The notes: generated by a model not told the origin, from the sequence alone. Positions 1-7,050 are shown, counted from the first letter of the stretch. The stretch: DNA of 10,791 bases from Actinomycetota bacterium (GCA_005789055.1 SYAA01000234.1:1-10791), one strand, 5' to 3'. A program made the numbers and translations.

Positions 1-1
1 G

Positions 2-121
2 GACCCGGCCGCACCGCCGCCGCCTCCGGCCGATCCGGCCGCACCGCCGCCGCCTCCGGCCGATCCGGCCGCACCGCCGCCGCCTCCGGCCGATCCTGCA
101 GCACCCGCGGCTCCTCCCGCT
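2..121 (+). repeat. 30-bp tandem repeats encoding DPAAPPPPPA in apa
   Basis: The units are 2-31, 32-61 and 62-91. Units 2 and 3 are identical, and unit 1 differs by one silent base (GAC for GAT). A diverged fourth unit (92-121, DPAAPAAPPA) and a partial fifth (122-142, DPAAPAA) follow. The period is exactly ten codons, so the frame is kept. The array may continue beyond the left edge. Near-identity of the first three units points to recent expansion or gene conversion and to likely length variation between strains. Confidence 0.93.
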
Positions 122-799
122 GATCCCGCCGCGCCGGCGGCTGATCCCGGTCGCGTCGAGAATGGCGCCGGCGGATTCAGCTACCTGCCCCCGGCTGGGT
201 GGGAGGTAGCCGACCCGTCGCGGCTGAGCTACGGCCAGGCGCTGCTGCTTAAGCAGACCGGGCCGGCCGTCATGGGCCAGCCGGCACCGACCGCTAACGA
301 CACCAGCATCCTGCTCGGTCGCCTTGACTTGAAGCTTTTCGCCGGCGCTGAGGCGGACAACGGCAAGGCTGCGGTCCGGCTTGCCTCCGACATGGGCGAG
401 TTCTTCATGCCCTTCCCGGGAACCCGGATCAACCAGCAGTCCAGTGCGCTGCCGGCCGGGGGCTTACCGGGATACACCGCGTCCTATGACGTCAAATTCA
501 CCGACACCAGCAAGCCCAACGGTCAGATCTGGGTGGGAGTCGTCGGAACACCGGCGCCCAGCACGTCCCGTGGCCAGGCCGGTGAACGCTGGTTCGTGGT
601 CTACCTGGGTACCGCGAAAAACCCCATCGACACCGCCGCGGCCGCAGCGCTGGCACAGTCCATCAAGCCTTACACCCCGCCGCCGCCGCCCGCGCCGCCG
701 CCACCGGATCCCAATGCACCGCCGCCGGAGCCCGGCAACCGGGTCGGCGTGCCGATCCCGGTCGAAACCCCGGTGCCGGAGATGATGCCCGGCGCGTAA
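2..799 (+). CDS. apa: Apa/FAP alanine-proline-rich secreted fibronectin-attachment antigen (5' partial)
   Basis: The reading frame is open from the left edge and ends at TAA 797-799, giving 265 visible residues; the start and signal peptide lie outside. The visible part begins with a Pro/Ala-rich segment of DPAAPPPPPA repeats. A globular domain follows, starting near GRVENGAGGFSYLPPAGWEV and running through NDTSILLGRLDLKLFAGAEA, DMGEFFMPFPGTRINQ and SKPNGQIWVGV. The tail is again Pro-rich (TPPPPPAPPPPDPNAPPPEP). These blocks match the Apa/ModD/FAP family (M. tuberculosis Rv1860) as I remember it. The RWFV motif at 587-598 is reported to be important for fibronectin attachment in this family. 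Family members are secreted or wall-associated and O-mannosylated in M. tuberculosis. The visible N-terminal repeats contain no Thr, so mannosylation sites would have to lie elsewhere. The next gene is the usual Rv1861-like neighbour. Identification is confident; function is inferred from the family. Confidence 0.95.
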   Translation, partial: DPAAPPPPPADPAAPPPPPADPAAPPPPPADPAAPAAPPADPAAPAADPGRVENGAGGFSYLPPAGWEVADPSRLSYGQALLLKQTGPAVMGQPAPTANDTSILLGRLDLKLFAGAEADNGKAAVRLASDMGEFFMPFPGTRINQQSSALPAGGLPGYTASYDVKFTDTSKPNGQIWVGVVGTPAPSTSRGQAGERWFVVYLGTAKNPIDTAAAAALAQSIKPYTPPPPPAPPPPDPNAPPPEPGNRVGVPIPVETPVPEMMPGA

Positions 800-884
800 G
801 GCCGGAGTTTGCTGGATCGTGGCCCGTTCGGCACGCTAATCGTTACCGGCGTGGGCTATATCTGAGGGACGCGGTCGGCGCCTG

Positions 885-896
885 ATCCGGCCGGAT
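885..896. repeat. 12-bp perfect palindrome upstream of the GlsB-like gene
   Basis: ATCCGGCCGGAT is its own reverse complement. It ends 5 bases before the ribosome-binding site of the small membrane protein gene. It could be an operator or a short RNA hairpin near the translation start, but GC-rich DNA also makes such palindromes by chance. Confidence 0.4.
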
Positions 897-901
897 TCAC
901 C

Positions 902-908
902 GAGGAGG
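902..908 (+). promoter_or_regulatory. Ribosome-binding site deciding the GlsB-like start
   Basis: GAGGAGG lies 5 nt before ATG 914 and 14 nt before the alternative in-frame ATG 923. It therefore favours 914 as the start. Confidence 0.75.
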
Positions 909-913
909 TCCTG

Positions 914-1210
914 ATGGACATCATGGCTACAACTGATTTTCTGGCGCGTTCGTCGACCCTGACCAGCGTCGGCTGGATCGGCTACATCGTCATCGGCGCG
1001 CTCGCCGGCTGGATTGCCGGAAGCCTCGTCAAGGGTGGTGGCTCAGGAATTCTGACCAATATCCTCACCGGCATCGCCGGTGCACTTGTCGGCGGTTTCC
1101 TCTTGAGTTTCTTCGTCGACACCGCCGCCGGCGGTTGGTGGTTCACACTCTTCACCGCAGTCCTGGGCTCGGTGATCCTGCTGTGGATCCTCGGCAAGGT
1201 GCGCAAATAG
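914..1210 (+). CDS. GlsB/YeaQ/YmgE family small membrane protein (Rv1861-like)
   Basis: This 98-residue protein has three hydrophobic segments at about residues 20-39, 47-68 and 77-94. The Gly-rich pattern GALAGWIAGSLVKGGG, then GIAGALVGGFLL, is typical of the Transgly_assoc family (GlsB/YeaQ/YmgE), which is usually 80-100 residues long. Members sit in the cytoplasmic membrane and are often linked to general stress. Despite the family's old name, no transglycosylase active site is visible. A strong AGGAGG supports ATG 914; ATG 923 is the alternative. The protein ends in a basic tail (GKVRK). It lies 114 nt downstream of apa on the same strand, matching the apa-Rv1861 order in M. tuberculosis as I recall it. 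Cotranscription with apa is possible, because no strong terminator separates them. The exact role is unknown. Confidence 0.88.
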   Translation: MDIMATTDFLARSSTLTSVGWIGYIVIGALAGWIAGSLVKGGGSGILTNILTGIAGALVGGFLLSFFVDTAAGGWWFTLFTAVLGSVILLWILGKVRK

Positions 1211-1220
1211 GCCGCTAATC

Positions 1221-1233
1221 AGGCCACCGGCCT
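1221..1233. terminator. Small hairpin between convergent genes (weak candidate)
   Basis: AGGCC-ACC-GGCCT forms a 5-bp stem with a 3-nt loop, midway between the stop at 1210 and the convergent stop at 1256. There is no T-tract. It could help termination from both sides, but the stem is short. Confidence 0.3.
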
Positions 1234-1255
1234 TCGCCCGACCAAGGGAACGTTC

Positions 1256-2374
1256 TTAGCCGGCGGAACCGGTGCCGTCGTCGCCGAACCATTTCTGCTT
1301 GATCCGGTCGAACGTTCCGTCCTCGCGCATCCCGAGCATCGTTTCGTCGAATTGGCGGCGCAGGGGGCCGCCGGGGCGGAAAGCGGTGCCGTAGTCCTCT
1401 TTGTCGAACTTCTGCCCCACGACCATGGCAGTCCCGGCGCCCCCATGGGCGACGTAATAGTTCAGCACCGGGGCGTCGAAGACAACCGCGTCGGCGCGCC
1501 GCGCTTTCAGGTCCGCGTAGCAGTCGTCGATTGAGGATTTAGTGGCGGACTCGACGCCGAGATTTTTGAGGTAATCGGCCGCTTCGCTGTCGGCCAGGGT
1601 GCAGACGGACTTGCCGAAAAGATCCGACGGCGAGGAGATCTGAGAACCGATCTTGGACACCGTGATGTTGGCGGCCAGGGTCGCGGTGAAGAGTGAGACG
1701 AAAATGATGCTTACAAAAGCCAATGCGAGGCCGAGGGTTCGCGACGCCCAATGCTTCGGAAAGCTGTCGGGTTGGGAAGCGAGCATGCCCAGGCTCCACC
1801 CGATAGCCTGAAAGATGCCGGGGAAGTAGGCGCGGGAGACCATCGAATCGTCGTGTCGGCGTTCCATCAGCCACGTGATGTGCGCGGGAATCAACGCGAT
1901 CACCAGGGCCGCCGCTACCCAGACCAGCATTGTCCGGGAAAACAACAGCTCGAGGAATTCGGCGAGGCCGGGAAGCGATCGGCTGGTGCTGGTGCCCGCG
2001 GGCACCAGGATCTGCAGACCTCCGCTGTACAGGGGCTGCGAGAAATCGAGATCCCTGGCCCGCTCGGAGGTGATCTCGATCGCGCCGAGTGCTATGTCGG
2101 CGCGGCCTTCTGTGACATTCGTGAGAATCTCGCTGACGGATCCGTTCGTCCCGTACGTGATTGTCCAGCCCCGCCGGGTGGCGACCTCGTTGAGAACGTC
2201 AATGCTGAACCCGGACTTGAGGTCGTTTTCCGAGATGACGAAGGGGGTCACATCCAGGGTGTCCACGGTGAGAGTGGACTGGTCGGCGGCGGCCGGCGTG
2301 GCCAGAACGGGCAGGCTGGCGAACATCAGCAGCAGTAGCGCCACGACCGCCCGAACAGCACTGCGACGGCACAT
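1256..2374 (-). CDS. Prokaryotic ionotropic glutamate receptor-like channel (periplasmic binding domain split by a pore module)
   Basis: This 372-residue protein has the order signal peptide (about 1-30, cleavage after ATPAAA), ligand-binding lobe S1 (about 35-140), M1 helix (149-170), pore loop (184-205), M2 helix (213-237) and lobe S2 (240-372). This is the GluR0-type layout, and the length is close to GluR0's roughly 400. In S1, ERARDLDFSQP matches the iGluR segment around the ligand alpha-carboxylate arginine, which would be Arg105. In S2, VVFDAP places Asp300 where the amino-group-binding acid sits. M2 ends in SLFTATLAANIT, close to the iGluR gating motif SYTANLAAFLT. The pore loop FQAIGWSLGMLAS resembles animal receptors and lacks TVGYGD, so K+ selectivity is not expected. 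Cys258 and Cys285 may form a disulfide in S2. ATG 2374 follows the upstream TGA by 1 nt; an upstream TTG (2407) would overlap that gene. Databases would probably call it a solute-binding protein. Channel function is inferred. Confidence 0.85.
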   Translation of the reverse strand: MCRRSAVRAVVALLLLMFASLPVLATPAAADQSTLTVDTLDVTPFVISENDLKSGFSIDVLNEVATRRGWTITYGTNGSVSEILTNVTEGRADIALGAIEITSERARDLDFSQPLYSGGLQILVPAGTSTSRSLPGLAEFLELLFSRTMLVWVAAALVIALIPAHITWLMERRHDDSMVSRAYFPGIFQAIGWSLGMLASQPDSFPKHWASRTLGLALAFVSIIFVSLFTATLAANITVSKIGSQISSPSDLFGKSVCTLADSEAADYLKNLGVESATKSSIDDCYADLKARRADAVVFDAPVLNYYVAHGGAGTAMVVGQKFDKEDYGTAFRPGGPLRRQFDETMLGMREDGTFDRIKQKWFGDDGTGSAG

Positions 2375-2375
2375 A

Positions 2376-3179
2376 TCAGGACAGCTGCCAGACAAGTGCC
2401 GCGGCAAGCGCCCCCATTCCGTTGAGAGACCAGTGCAGCGCGATGGGGGCGATCAGGCTTCCGCTGCGGTGTCGCAACCAGGTGAAGATGAACCCGGCGG
2501 CGGCGGTGGCCAGCACCGCCAGGACCACTCCGGCCACGATACCGGGAGTGCCGCCACCGAAGATTCGGCTGAATCCAGCATTACCGCTGGTCAAACCCAA
2601 CGACGTGGAGATGTGCCACAGACCGAACAGCAGAGATCCGGCGGCCGCCGCGCCGCGCAGACCCCATACTCGGTCGAGGGTGCCGTGCAGAACTCCCCGG
2701 AAAGCCAGCTCCTCGGGGATGACGGTCTGCAGCGGGATGATGATCATCGAGGCCAGCAGCGCTCCCGACAAGGTGGCGTAGTGGTCGTTGAGAAACATCG
2801 GTCGAGTCCACGGCAGCAAGGCACCGATCGCGATCACGCTGGCCACCAGGCCGATCGCGGCCATCGCGTAGCGAGCGCCGGACCGCCACTGCGCGCGGCT
2901 TAGCCCCAAATCCGCCCAGCACAGCCCGCGGGCCCGCGCCAGCATCAACAGTCCGATTGCCACCGCCGGCACGGTGGCGATGTTGGCCCACACCGTGGTG
3001 AAGTGGGCAATGAGGTTGGCGGCCACCAGTGCGGCAATCACCACACCGATATCGACATAGAGTCGCAGCCGGGACGGACCCCCGGGGGCTGGGATTCCCC
3101 TGGCTGGGATTTCAGAGGCTCGGGTTTCAGGGACTGGTCCTGGCCGGCCGCACTCGGTAACCGCACTCAGGGAGGACAT
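2376..3179 (-). CDS. CPBP family intramembrane glutamic endopeptidase (Abi/CAAX-like; Rv1863c-like)
   Basis: This 267-residue polytopic membrane protein has a Pro-rich, probably cytosolic N-terminus (1-37) followed by several hydrophobic helices from about residue 40. All three CPBP catalytic motifs are present and in order: EExxxR at Glu156-Glu157-Arg161 (PEELAFRG), FxxxH at Phe185-His189 (FGLWH) and HxxxN at His249-Asn253 (HWSLN). Catalysis is therefore likely intact. Family members include CAAX prenyl proteases, bacteriocin-immunity and Abi proteins and membrane-signalling proteases; the substrate here is unknown. The start is ATG 3179. A TAGAAT -10 element lies just upstream and no clear Shine-Dalgarno sequence is visible, so the mRNA may be leaderless or nearly so. 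The TGA stop (2378-2376) is 1 nt before the ATG of the glutamate-receptor-like gene, implying a coupled two-gene transcript. Position and strand recall Rv1863c of M. tuberculosis. Confidence 0.9.
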   Translation of the reverse strand: MSSLSAVTECGRPGPVPETRASEIPARGIPAPGGPSRLRLYVDIGVVIAALVAANLIAHFTTVWANIATVPAVAIGLLMLARARGLCWADLGLSRAQWRSGARYAMAAIGLVASVIAIGALLPWTRPMFLNDHYATLSGALLASMIIIPLQTVIPEELAFRGVLHGTLDRVWGLRGAAAAGSLLFGLWHISTSLGLTSGNAGFSRIFGGGTPGIVAGVVLAVLATAAAGFIFTWLRHRSGSLIAPIALHWSLNGMGALAAALVWQLS

Positions 3180-3188
3180 ATGCGCCCC

Positions 3189-3194
3189 ATTCTA
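3189..3194 (-). promoter_or_regulatory. -10 element for the CPBP/receptor pair
   Basis: TAGAAT on the minus strand fits the mycobacterial TANNNT pattern. A transcription start about 7 nt downstream would fall at 3179-3182, that is, at or just before the ATG. This suggests a leaderless or near-leaderless transcript. No clear -35 was seen, which is common in mycobacteria. Confidence 0.5.
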
Positions 3195-3213
3195 CCCGCG
3201 GTCCCGGGGTGGC

Positions 3214-3219
3214 TAAGCT
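3214..3219 (+). promoter_or_regulatory. -10 element for the CoA-transferase operon
   Basis: TAAGCT fits TANNNT and predicts a start near 3226, giving a leader of about 19 nt before TTG 3245. It lies downstream of the alternative GTG at 3209. If it is used, the GTG start is excluded. No good -35 is visible. Confidence 0.4.
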
Positions 3220-3231
3220 CGTCGCCGGACC

Positions 3232-3237
3232 GGGAGG
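3232..3237 (+). promoter_or_regulatory. Ribosome-binding site deciding the TTG start
   Basis: GGGAGG stands 7 nt before TTG 3245. The in-frame GTG 3209 has no comparable site, so this decides the start in favour of TTG. Confidence 0.7.
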
Positions 3238-3244
3238 CAGCCAG

Positions 3245-5590
3245 TTGAGCGAGAACGAACCGTTGCTGGCGTCGGTGCGGGTGCTCGACCTCTGCGACTC
3301 GGGGTCTGACACCGTCACCCGACTGCTGGCCGATCTGGGTGCGGACGTGCTCAAGATCGAGCCGCCGACGGGCAGCCCGGCGCGATCGGAACCTCCCACC
3401 CTGGTCGGCGCGAGCATCCCGTTCGCACTGCATAACGCCAATAAACGCGCCGCTGTCCTGGACCCCGGCAGCGATGACGACCGACGCCGGCTCGTCGAGC
3501 TGGCCGCCGGCGCCGACATCGTGGTCGATAGCGGGCGACCCGGCCTCGCCGCCGCCTTCGGCACCTCGTGCGCGGAACTGGCCGACCGCTTCGGATCCCT
3601 GGTGACCATGCTGGTGACCGACTTCGGCAACACCGGACCCTATGCCAACTGGCGTGCCAGCGACCCAGTTCTCTACGCGATGTGCAGCGCATTGTCGCGC
3701 TCCGGCCCGACCGTCGGCGCCCCGGTGCTGCCACCGGACGGTATCGCCTCGGCCACCGCTTCAGTGCAGGCAGCCTGGGCGGTGCTGGTCGCGTACTTCA
3801 ACCGATTGCGTTGCGGCGCCGGCGATTACATCGACTTCTCCCGGTTCGACGCGGTGGTGATGGCACTGGATCCACCGTTCGGAACCCAGGGTCAGGCCGC
3901 GACGGCCCGCAAGTCCGGAGAGCGATGGCGGGGAAGGCCGCGGAACCAGGATCTGTATCCGATTTTCAAATGCAGCGACGGATTCGTCCGGATCTGTGTG
4001 ATGTCGCCCAGGCAGTGGCACGGGTTGCGGGCCTGGCTGGGTGAACCCGAGCAGTTCCAAGACGACCGCTTCGACGTACTCGCTGCGCGGGTGCAGGCAT
4101 TTGACGAACTCGGAGCGCTCATCGGCGAGCAGTTCGCGGATCGCACCCGAGATCAATTGGTCCAGGCGGGACAGGCTCACTCAGTGCCAATCGCGGCCGT
4201 CCTGACGCCGTCGGAAGCCCTGCATTCCGATCAACTCGATGCGACCCGGGCACTGGCCGACATCGAGATCGCTCCCGGCGTCAAGACTCCCGTCCCCGTG
4301 GGCTACTGGACTGTCGATGGTGCGAGAGCCGGTATTCGCACTGCGGCGCCGCAGCTTGACGCCGATGAAACCCTCTGGCGGACAGAGCGATTCGACCCTG
4401 AACCTGATGCCGCAGTGGGGAGCAGGCCACTGGTGGGAATTCGTGTGCTCGATCTGGGCATCATCGTTGCGGGCGGGGAACTGAGCAGGCTGTTCGGCGA
4501 CCTGGGTGCCGAGATCATCAAAGTGGAGAGCGCCGCCTTCCCAGACGGTTTGCGGCAGAAACGGCCGGACCAGGCGATCGGTGACTCCTTCGCCCGAGCG
4601 CACCGCAACAACCTCGGGTTGGGTCTTGATCTTCGCAGCGATGCCGGGGCGAAAATGTTCGCCCGCCTCGTCGGCGTCGCCGACGCGGTGTTCGCCAACT
4701 TCAAGCCGGAGACACTGACCGCCCTCGGCTTCGACTACGCGCGACTTCGCGAGCTCAATGACGACATCGTCCTGGCACAGAGCAGTGCCTACGGCGACGT
4801 TGGTCCCTGGAGTAACCGGCTGGGTTACGGCCCACTGGTCCGCGCTGCGACGGGCGTGACAAGTCTGTGGACCGCGGAGGCGGCCGGGACCACCGGACGC
4901 CACCCGTACTTCGATGCCACCACAATCTTCCCGGATCACGTGGTCGGCCGGATCACCGCGATCGGCGCCCTGGCCGCGCTGATCCGGCGCCGACGCTGCG
5001 GTGTCGGCGCCCGGATCGGTGTCTCCCAGGCCGAGGCCGGGATCAACCAGTTGGACACCCGTTTCGTCACGCTGGCCGCAGACCCCGCAGACATCCGTCC
5101 GGACCCGACCGAACACCTCCTGCTGGCGTGTCTGGGTGAGGATGAGTGGTGCGTGGTGTCGCTCACGTCCGCGGCGGACCGGCAGGTAGTCGACGGGATC
5201 GTCGGCGATGAGTCCCTCGCCGAGTGGACCGCACGCCGGACGCCGCAGGAGGCGGCTCAGCGACTGCAGGATGCCGGGGTGGCGGCCGGCCCGATGTACC
5301 GGCCCGATGAGGTCTACGACCACGCCCAACTGAGATACCGCGATGTCCTGGCCGACATGGACCATCCGTTTTTCGACGTCCCACTTCCCGCCGAGACCGG
5401 GCCCGCACCGTTTCGCAACATCCCGCAGGCGCCGCAGCGCCCGGCGCCACTGCCCGGTGCCGACACTCGCCGGATCTGCCGCGACGTGTTGGCACTCACC
5501 GACGATGACGTCGAGCAACTGATCTGCGACGGTGTCCTGTTCGTCACCGAGAAGCCGGGAGTCCCGGCGCGAGAGGAGTTACCGCAATGA
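3245..5590 (+). CDS. Tandem (two-domain) class III CoA-transferase, CaiB/BaiF family (Rv1866-like)
   Basis: This 781-residue protein contains two CaiB/BaiF domains, at about residues 8-375 and 395-770. Each begins with the same Rossmann-like motif: VRVLDL then LLADLGADVLKIE at residue 11 on, and IRVLDL then LFGDLGAEIIKVE at residue 399 on. In the second domain, PDHVVG places Asp564 at the expected catalytic Asp, with correct spacing to the conserved GxG (CGVGARIGVS). In the first domain the same spacing puts Ser169 there, with Asp165 four residues earlier. The N-half therefore looks degenerate, although this rests on a hand alignment. The family moves CoA between carboxylates through an aspartyl-CoA intermediate. 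The tandem layout recalls DMSP CoA-transferase/lyase DddD and matches the length of M. tuberculosis Rv1866 (about 778). The start is TTG with a good RBS. The stop overlaps the ALDH start (ATGA), so translation is coupled. The substrate is unknown. Confidence 0.92.
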   Translation: MSENEPLLASVRVLDLCDSGSDTVTRLLADLGADVLKIEPPTGSPARSEPPTLVGASIPFALHNANKRAAVLDPGSDDDRRRLVELAAGADIVVDSGRPGLAAAFGTSCAELADRFGSLVTMLVTDFGNTGPYANWRASDPVLYAMCSALSRSGPTVGAPVLPPDGIASATASVQAAWAVLVAYFNRLRCGAGDYIDFSRFDAVVMALDPPFGTQGQAATARKSGERWRGRPRNQDLYPIFKCSDGFVRICVMSPRQWHGLRAWLGEPEQFQDDRFDVLAARVQAFDELGALIGEQFADRTRDQLVQAGQAHSVPIAAVLTPSEALHSDQLDATRALADIEIAPGVKTPVPVGYWTVDGARAGIRTAAPQLDADETLWRTERFDPEPDAAVGSRPLVGIRVLDLGIIVAGGELSRLFGDLGAEIIKVESAAFPDGLRQKRPDQAIGDSFARAHRNNLGLGLDLRSDAGAKMFARLVGVADAVFANFKPETLTALGFDYARLRELNDDIVLAQSSAYGDVGPWSNRLGYGPLVRAATGVTSLWTAEAAGTTGRHPYFDATTIFPDHVVGRITAIGALAALIRRRRCGVGARIGVSQAEAGINQLDTRFVTLAADPADIRPDPTEHLLLACLGEDEWCVVSLTSAADRQVVDGIVGDESLAEWTARRTPQEAAQRLQDAGVAAGPMYRPDEVYDHAQLRYRDVLADMDHPFFDVPLPAETGPAPFRNIPQAPQRPAPLPGADTRRICRDVLALTDDDVEQLICDGVLFVTEKPGVPAREELPQ

Positions 5591-7050
5591 GCACCCGACA
5601 GGAGAGTGCGGCAGGCGCGGCAGTCAGGGACGCGGAGTTCTACATCGACGGGGAGTTCCGGCCCGCAGACCAATGCGAGCCGGTCCGCGAGGCCGCGACC
5701 GGTGAGTTACTCGGCGACGGAGCCAGTGCCACCGTCGCCGACATCGACGCGGCCGTCGCCGCGGCACGGACCGCACTGCCGCTGTGGAGTTCGGCCTCGG
5801 TCGGCCACCGGGCCGCGGTTCTCGAGGCGTTCGCCGCGGCACTGCACCGGCGCGCGGACAGCACCGACAAGCTGGTGAGCCGTGAGAACGGCATGCCGAT
5901 CGCACTGTCTCGGGGAGCGAACGGACAGTTCCCAGCGGCGCTACTGGGGTACTACGCCAAGCTCATCACCGAGACCCCGATCGAAGAGATCCGGCCGAGC
6001 ATGTCCGGCCACACCATCGTGCGCCGTGAACCGGTTGGGGTCGTGGCCGCGATCGTCCCCTGGAACTATCCGCAGGCACTGGCCGCGTTCAAGCTCGCGC
6101 CCGCACTCGCCGCCGGCTGCACAGTCGTCCTCAAAGCGGCACCCGAAACCGCCTTGGACGCGCTGGTTTTCGCCGAGGCCGCCCGGGAGTGCGGGATGCC
6201 GCCGGGAGTACTGAACGTGGTACCGGGCGGTGTGGAGGCCGGCAAGCACCTGGTCTCCCACCCCGGGGTGGACAAGGTGAGTTTCACCGGTTCGACGGTG
6301 GCGGGCCGGATCATCGCTGAGGTCTGTGGCCGACTCCTGCGTCCGGTCACCCTGGAACTCGGCGGCAAGTCCGCCGCGATCATTCTCGACGACGCCGACC
6401 TCGATGCCACCATGCGTGGGCTGCGCTCAGTGTCCTTCGTCAACAACGGCCAGACGTGCTATCTGGGCTCGCGAATCCTGGCGCCGCGGTCGCGGTACGC
6501 GGAGGTGGTCGATGCGTTGGTGACTCTGGTCGACGGTTTCACGGTGGGCGATCCTCTCGACGGCGCAACCGACATCGGCCCGGTGGTCACCGCTCGCCAG
6601 CGCGACCGGGTGCTCGGCTATATCCAGGCGGGCAACGACAGTGGCGCCCGACTCGTCTCCGGCGGCGGCATCCCGAAGGATCAGTCGCGGGGCTGGTTCG
6701 TCTCACCGACGGTGTTCGCCGACGTCGGCAACTCTGACCGGATAGCGCAGGAGGAGATCTTCGGTCCGGTGCTGGCCGTCATCGCCTACGACGACGACGC
6801 CGAGGCCATCGAACTGGCCAATGACAGCCAGTTCGGGCTCGCCGGGACCGTGTGGTCGACCGACACCGACCGCGCCACCGACGTCGCCCGGGCGGTGAAG
6901 ACCGGGACGATCGGGGTCAACGGCTACCAGCTGGACATGGGTGCGCCCTTCGGCGGAGTCAAGGCCAGCGGATTGGGTCGAGAACTCGGCCCCGAAGGAC
7001 TCAACGAGTTCTTCGAGCTGAAGTCGATTTACCGAAACGGCCCGGCGTGA
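5587..7050 (+). CDS. NAD(P)-dependent aldehyde dehydrogenase (betaine-aldehyde-dehydrogenase-like)
   Basis: This is a 487-residue, full-length ALDH-superfamily enzyme that oxidises an aldehyde to a carboxylate in the cytosol. All key residues are visible: Asn160 in PWNYP, Lys183 in VVLKAAPET (coenzyme binding), the G235-S236-T237 turn in FTGSTVAG, the general base Glu257 in LELGGKS and the nucleophile Cys291 in NNGQTCYLGSR. The C-terminal EEIFGPVLAV and PFGGVKASGLGRELG blocks are also present. The pattern is closest to betaine-aldehyde or broad-substrate ALDHs. It does not look like a CoA-acylating methylmalonate-semialdehyde dehydrogenase. The ATG overlaps the upstream stop (ATGA), and GGAG lies 8 nt before it. 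The stop overlaps the next gene's GTG. As I recall, M. tuberculosis has no ALDH between Rv1866 and Rv1867, so this would be a lineage-specific insertion or an M. tuberculosis loss. The acid product could be the CoA-transferase substrate. The actual aldehyde is unknown. Confidence 0.95.
   Translation: MSTRQESAAGAAVRDAEFYIDGEFRPADQCEPVREAATGELLGDGASATVADIDAAVAAARTALPLWSSASVGHRAAVLEAFAAALHRRADSTDKLVSRENGMPIALSRGANGQFPAALLGYYAKLITETPIEEIRPSMSGHTIVRREPVGVVAAIVPWNYPQALAAFKLAPALAAGCTVVLKAAPETALDALVFAEAARECGMPPGVLNVVPGGVEAGKHLVSHPGVDKVSFTGSTVAGRIIAEVCGRLLRPVTLELGGKSAAIILDDADLDATMRGLRSVSFVNNGQTCYLGSRILAPRSRYAEVVDALVTLVDGFTVGDPLDGATDIGPVVTARQRDRVLGYIQAGNDSGARLVSGGGIPKDQSRGWFVSPTVFADVGNSDRIAQEEIFGPVLAVIAYDDDAEAIELANDSQFGLAGTVWSTDTDRATDVARAVKTGTIGVNGYQLDMGAPFGGVKASGLGRELGPEGLNEFFELKSIYRNGPA

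Noticed and set aside
841..870. CTATATCT near 856-863 as a promoter for the GlsB-like gene
   Set aside because: It does not fit TANNNT cleanly and has no -35 at a proper distance.
2375..2407. TTG 2407 as the start of the receptor-like gene
   Set aside because: It would overlap the protease gene by about 32 nt and add 11 residues ahead of a complete signal peptide that already starts at ATG 2374.
3080..3145. Imperfect short repeats (GGCTGGGATT) in the protease N-terminus
   Set aside because: Only two or three short copies are present, coding for a Pro-rich disordered region. They are too weak to call a repeat element.
3209..3244. GTG 3209 as the start of the CoA-transferase
   Set aside because: It has no SD and lies before the likely -10. 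TTG 3245 has a strong GGGAGG and gives a length near that of Rv1866.
4181..5518. A long minus-strand open frame (445 codons) opposite the CoA-transferase
   Set aside because: Its translation has no recognisable motifs and lies wholly antisense to a well-supported gene. High GC content makes long antisense frames common.
6852..7046. An in-frame upstream extension of the thiolase-like gene
   Set aside because: It lies inside the ALDH gene and codes for an Arg-rich segment. GTG 7047 gives the usual family N-terminus.
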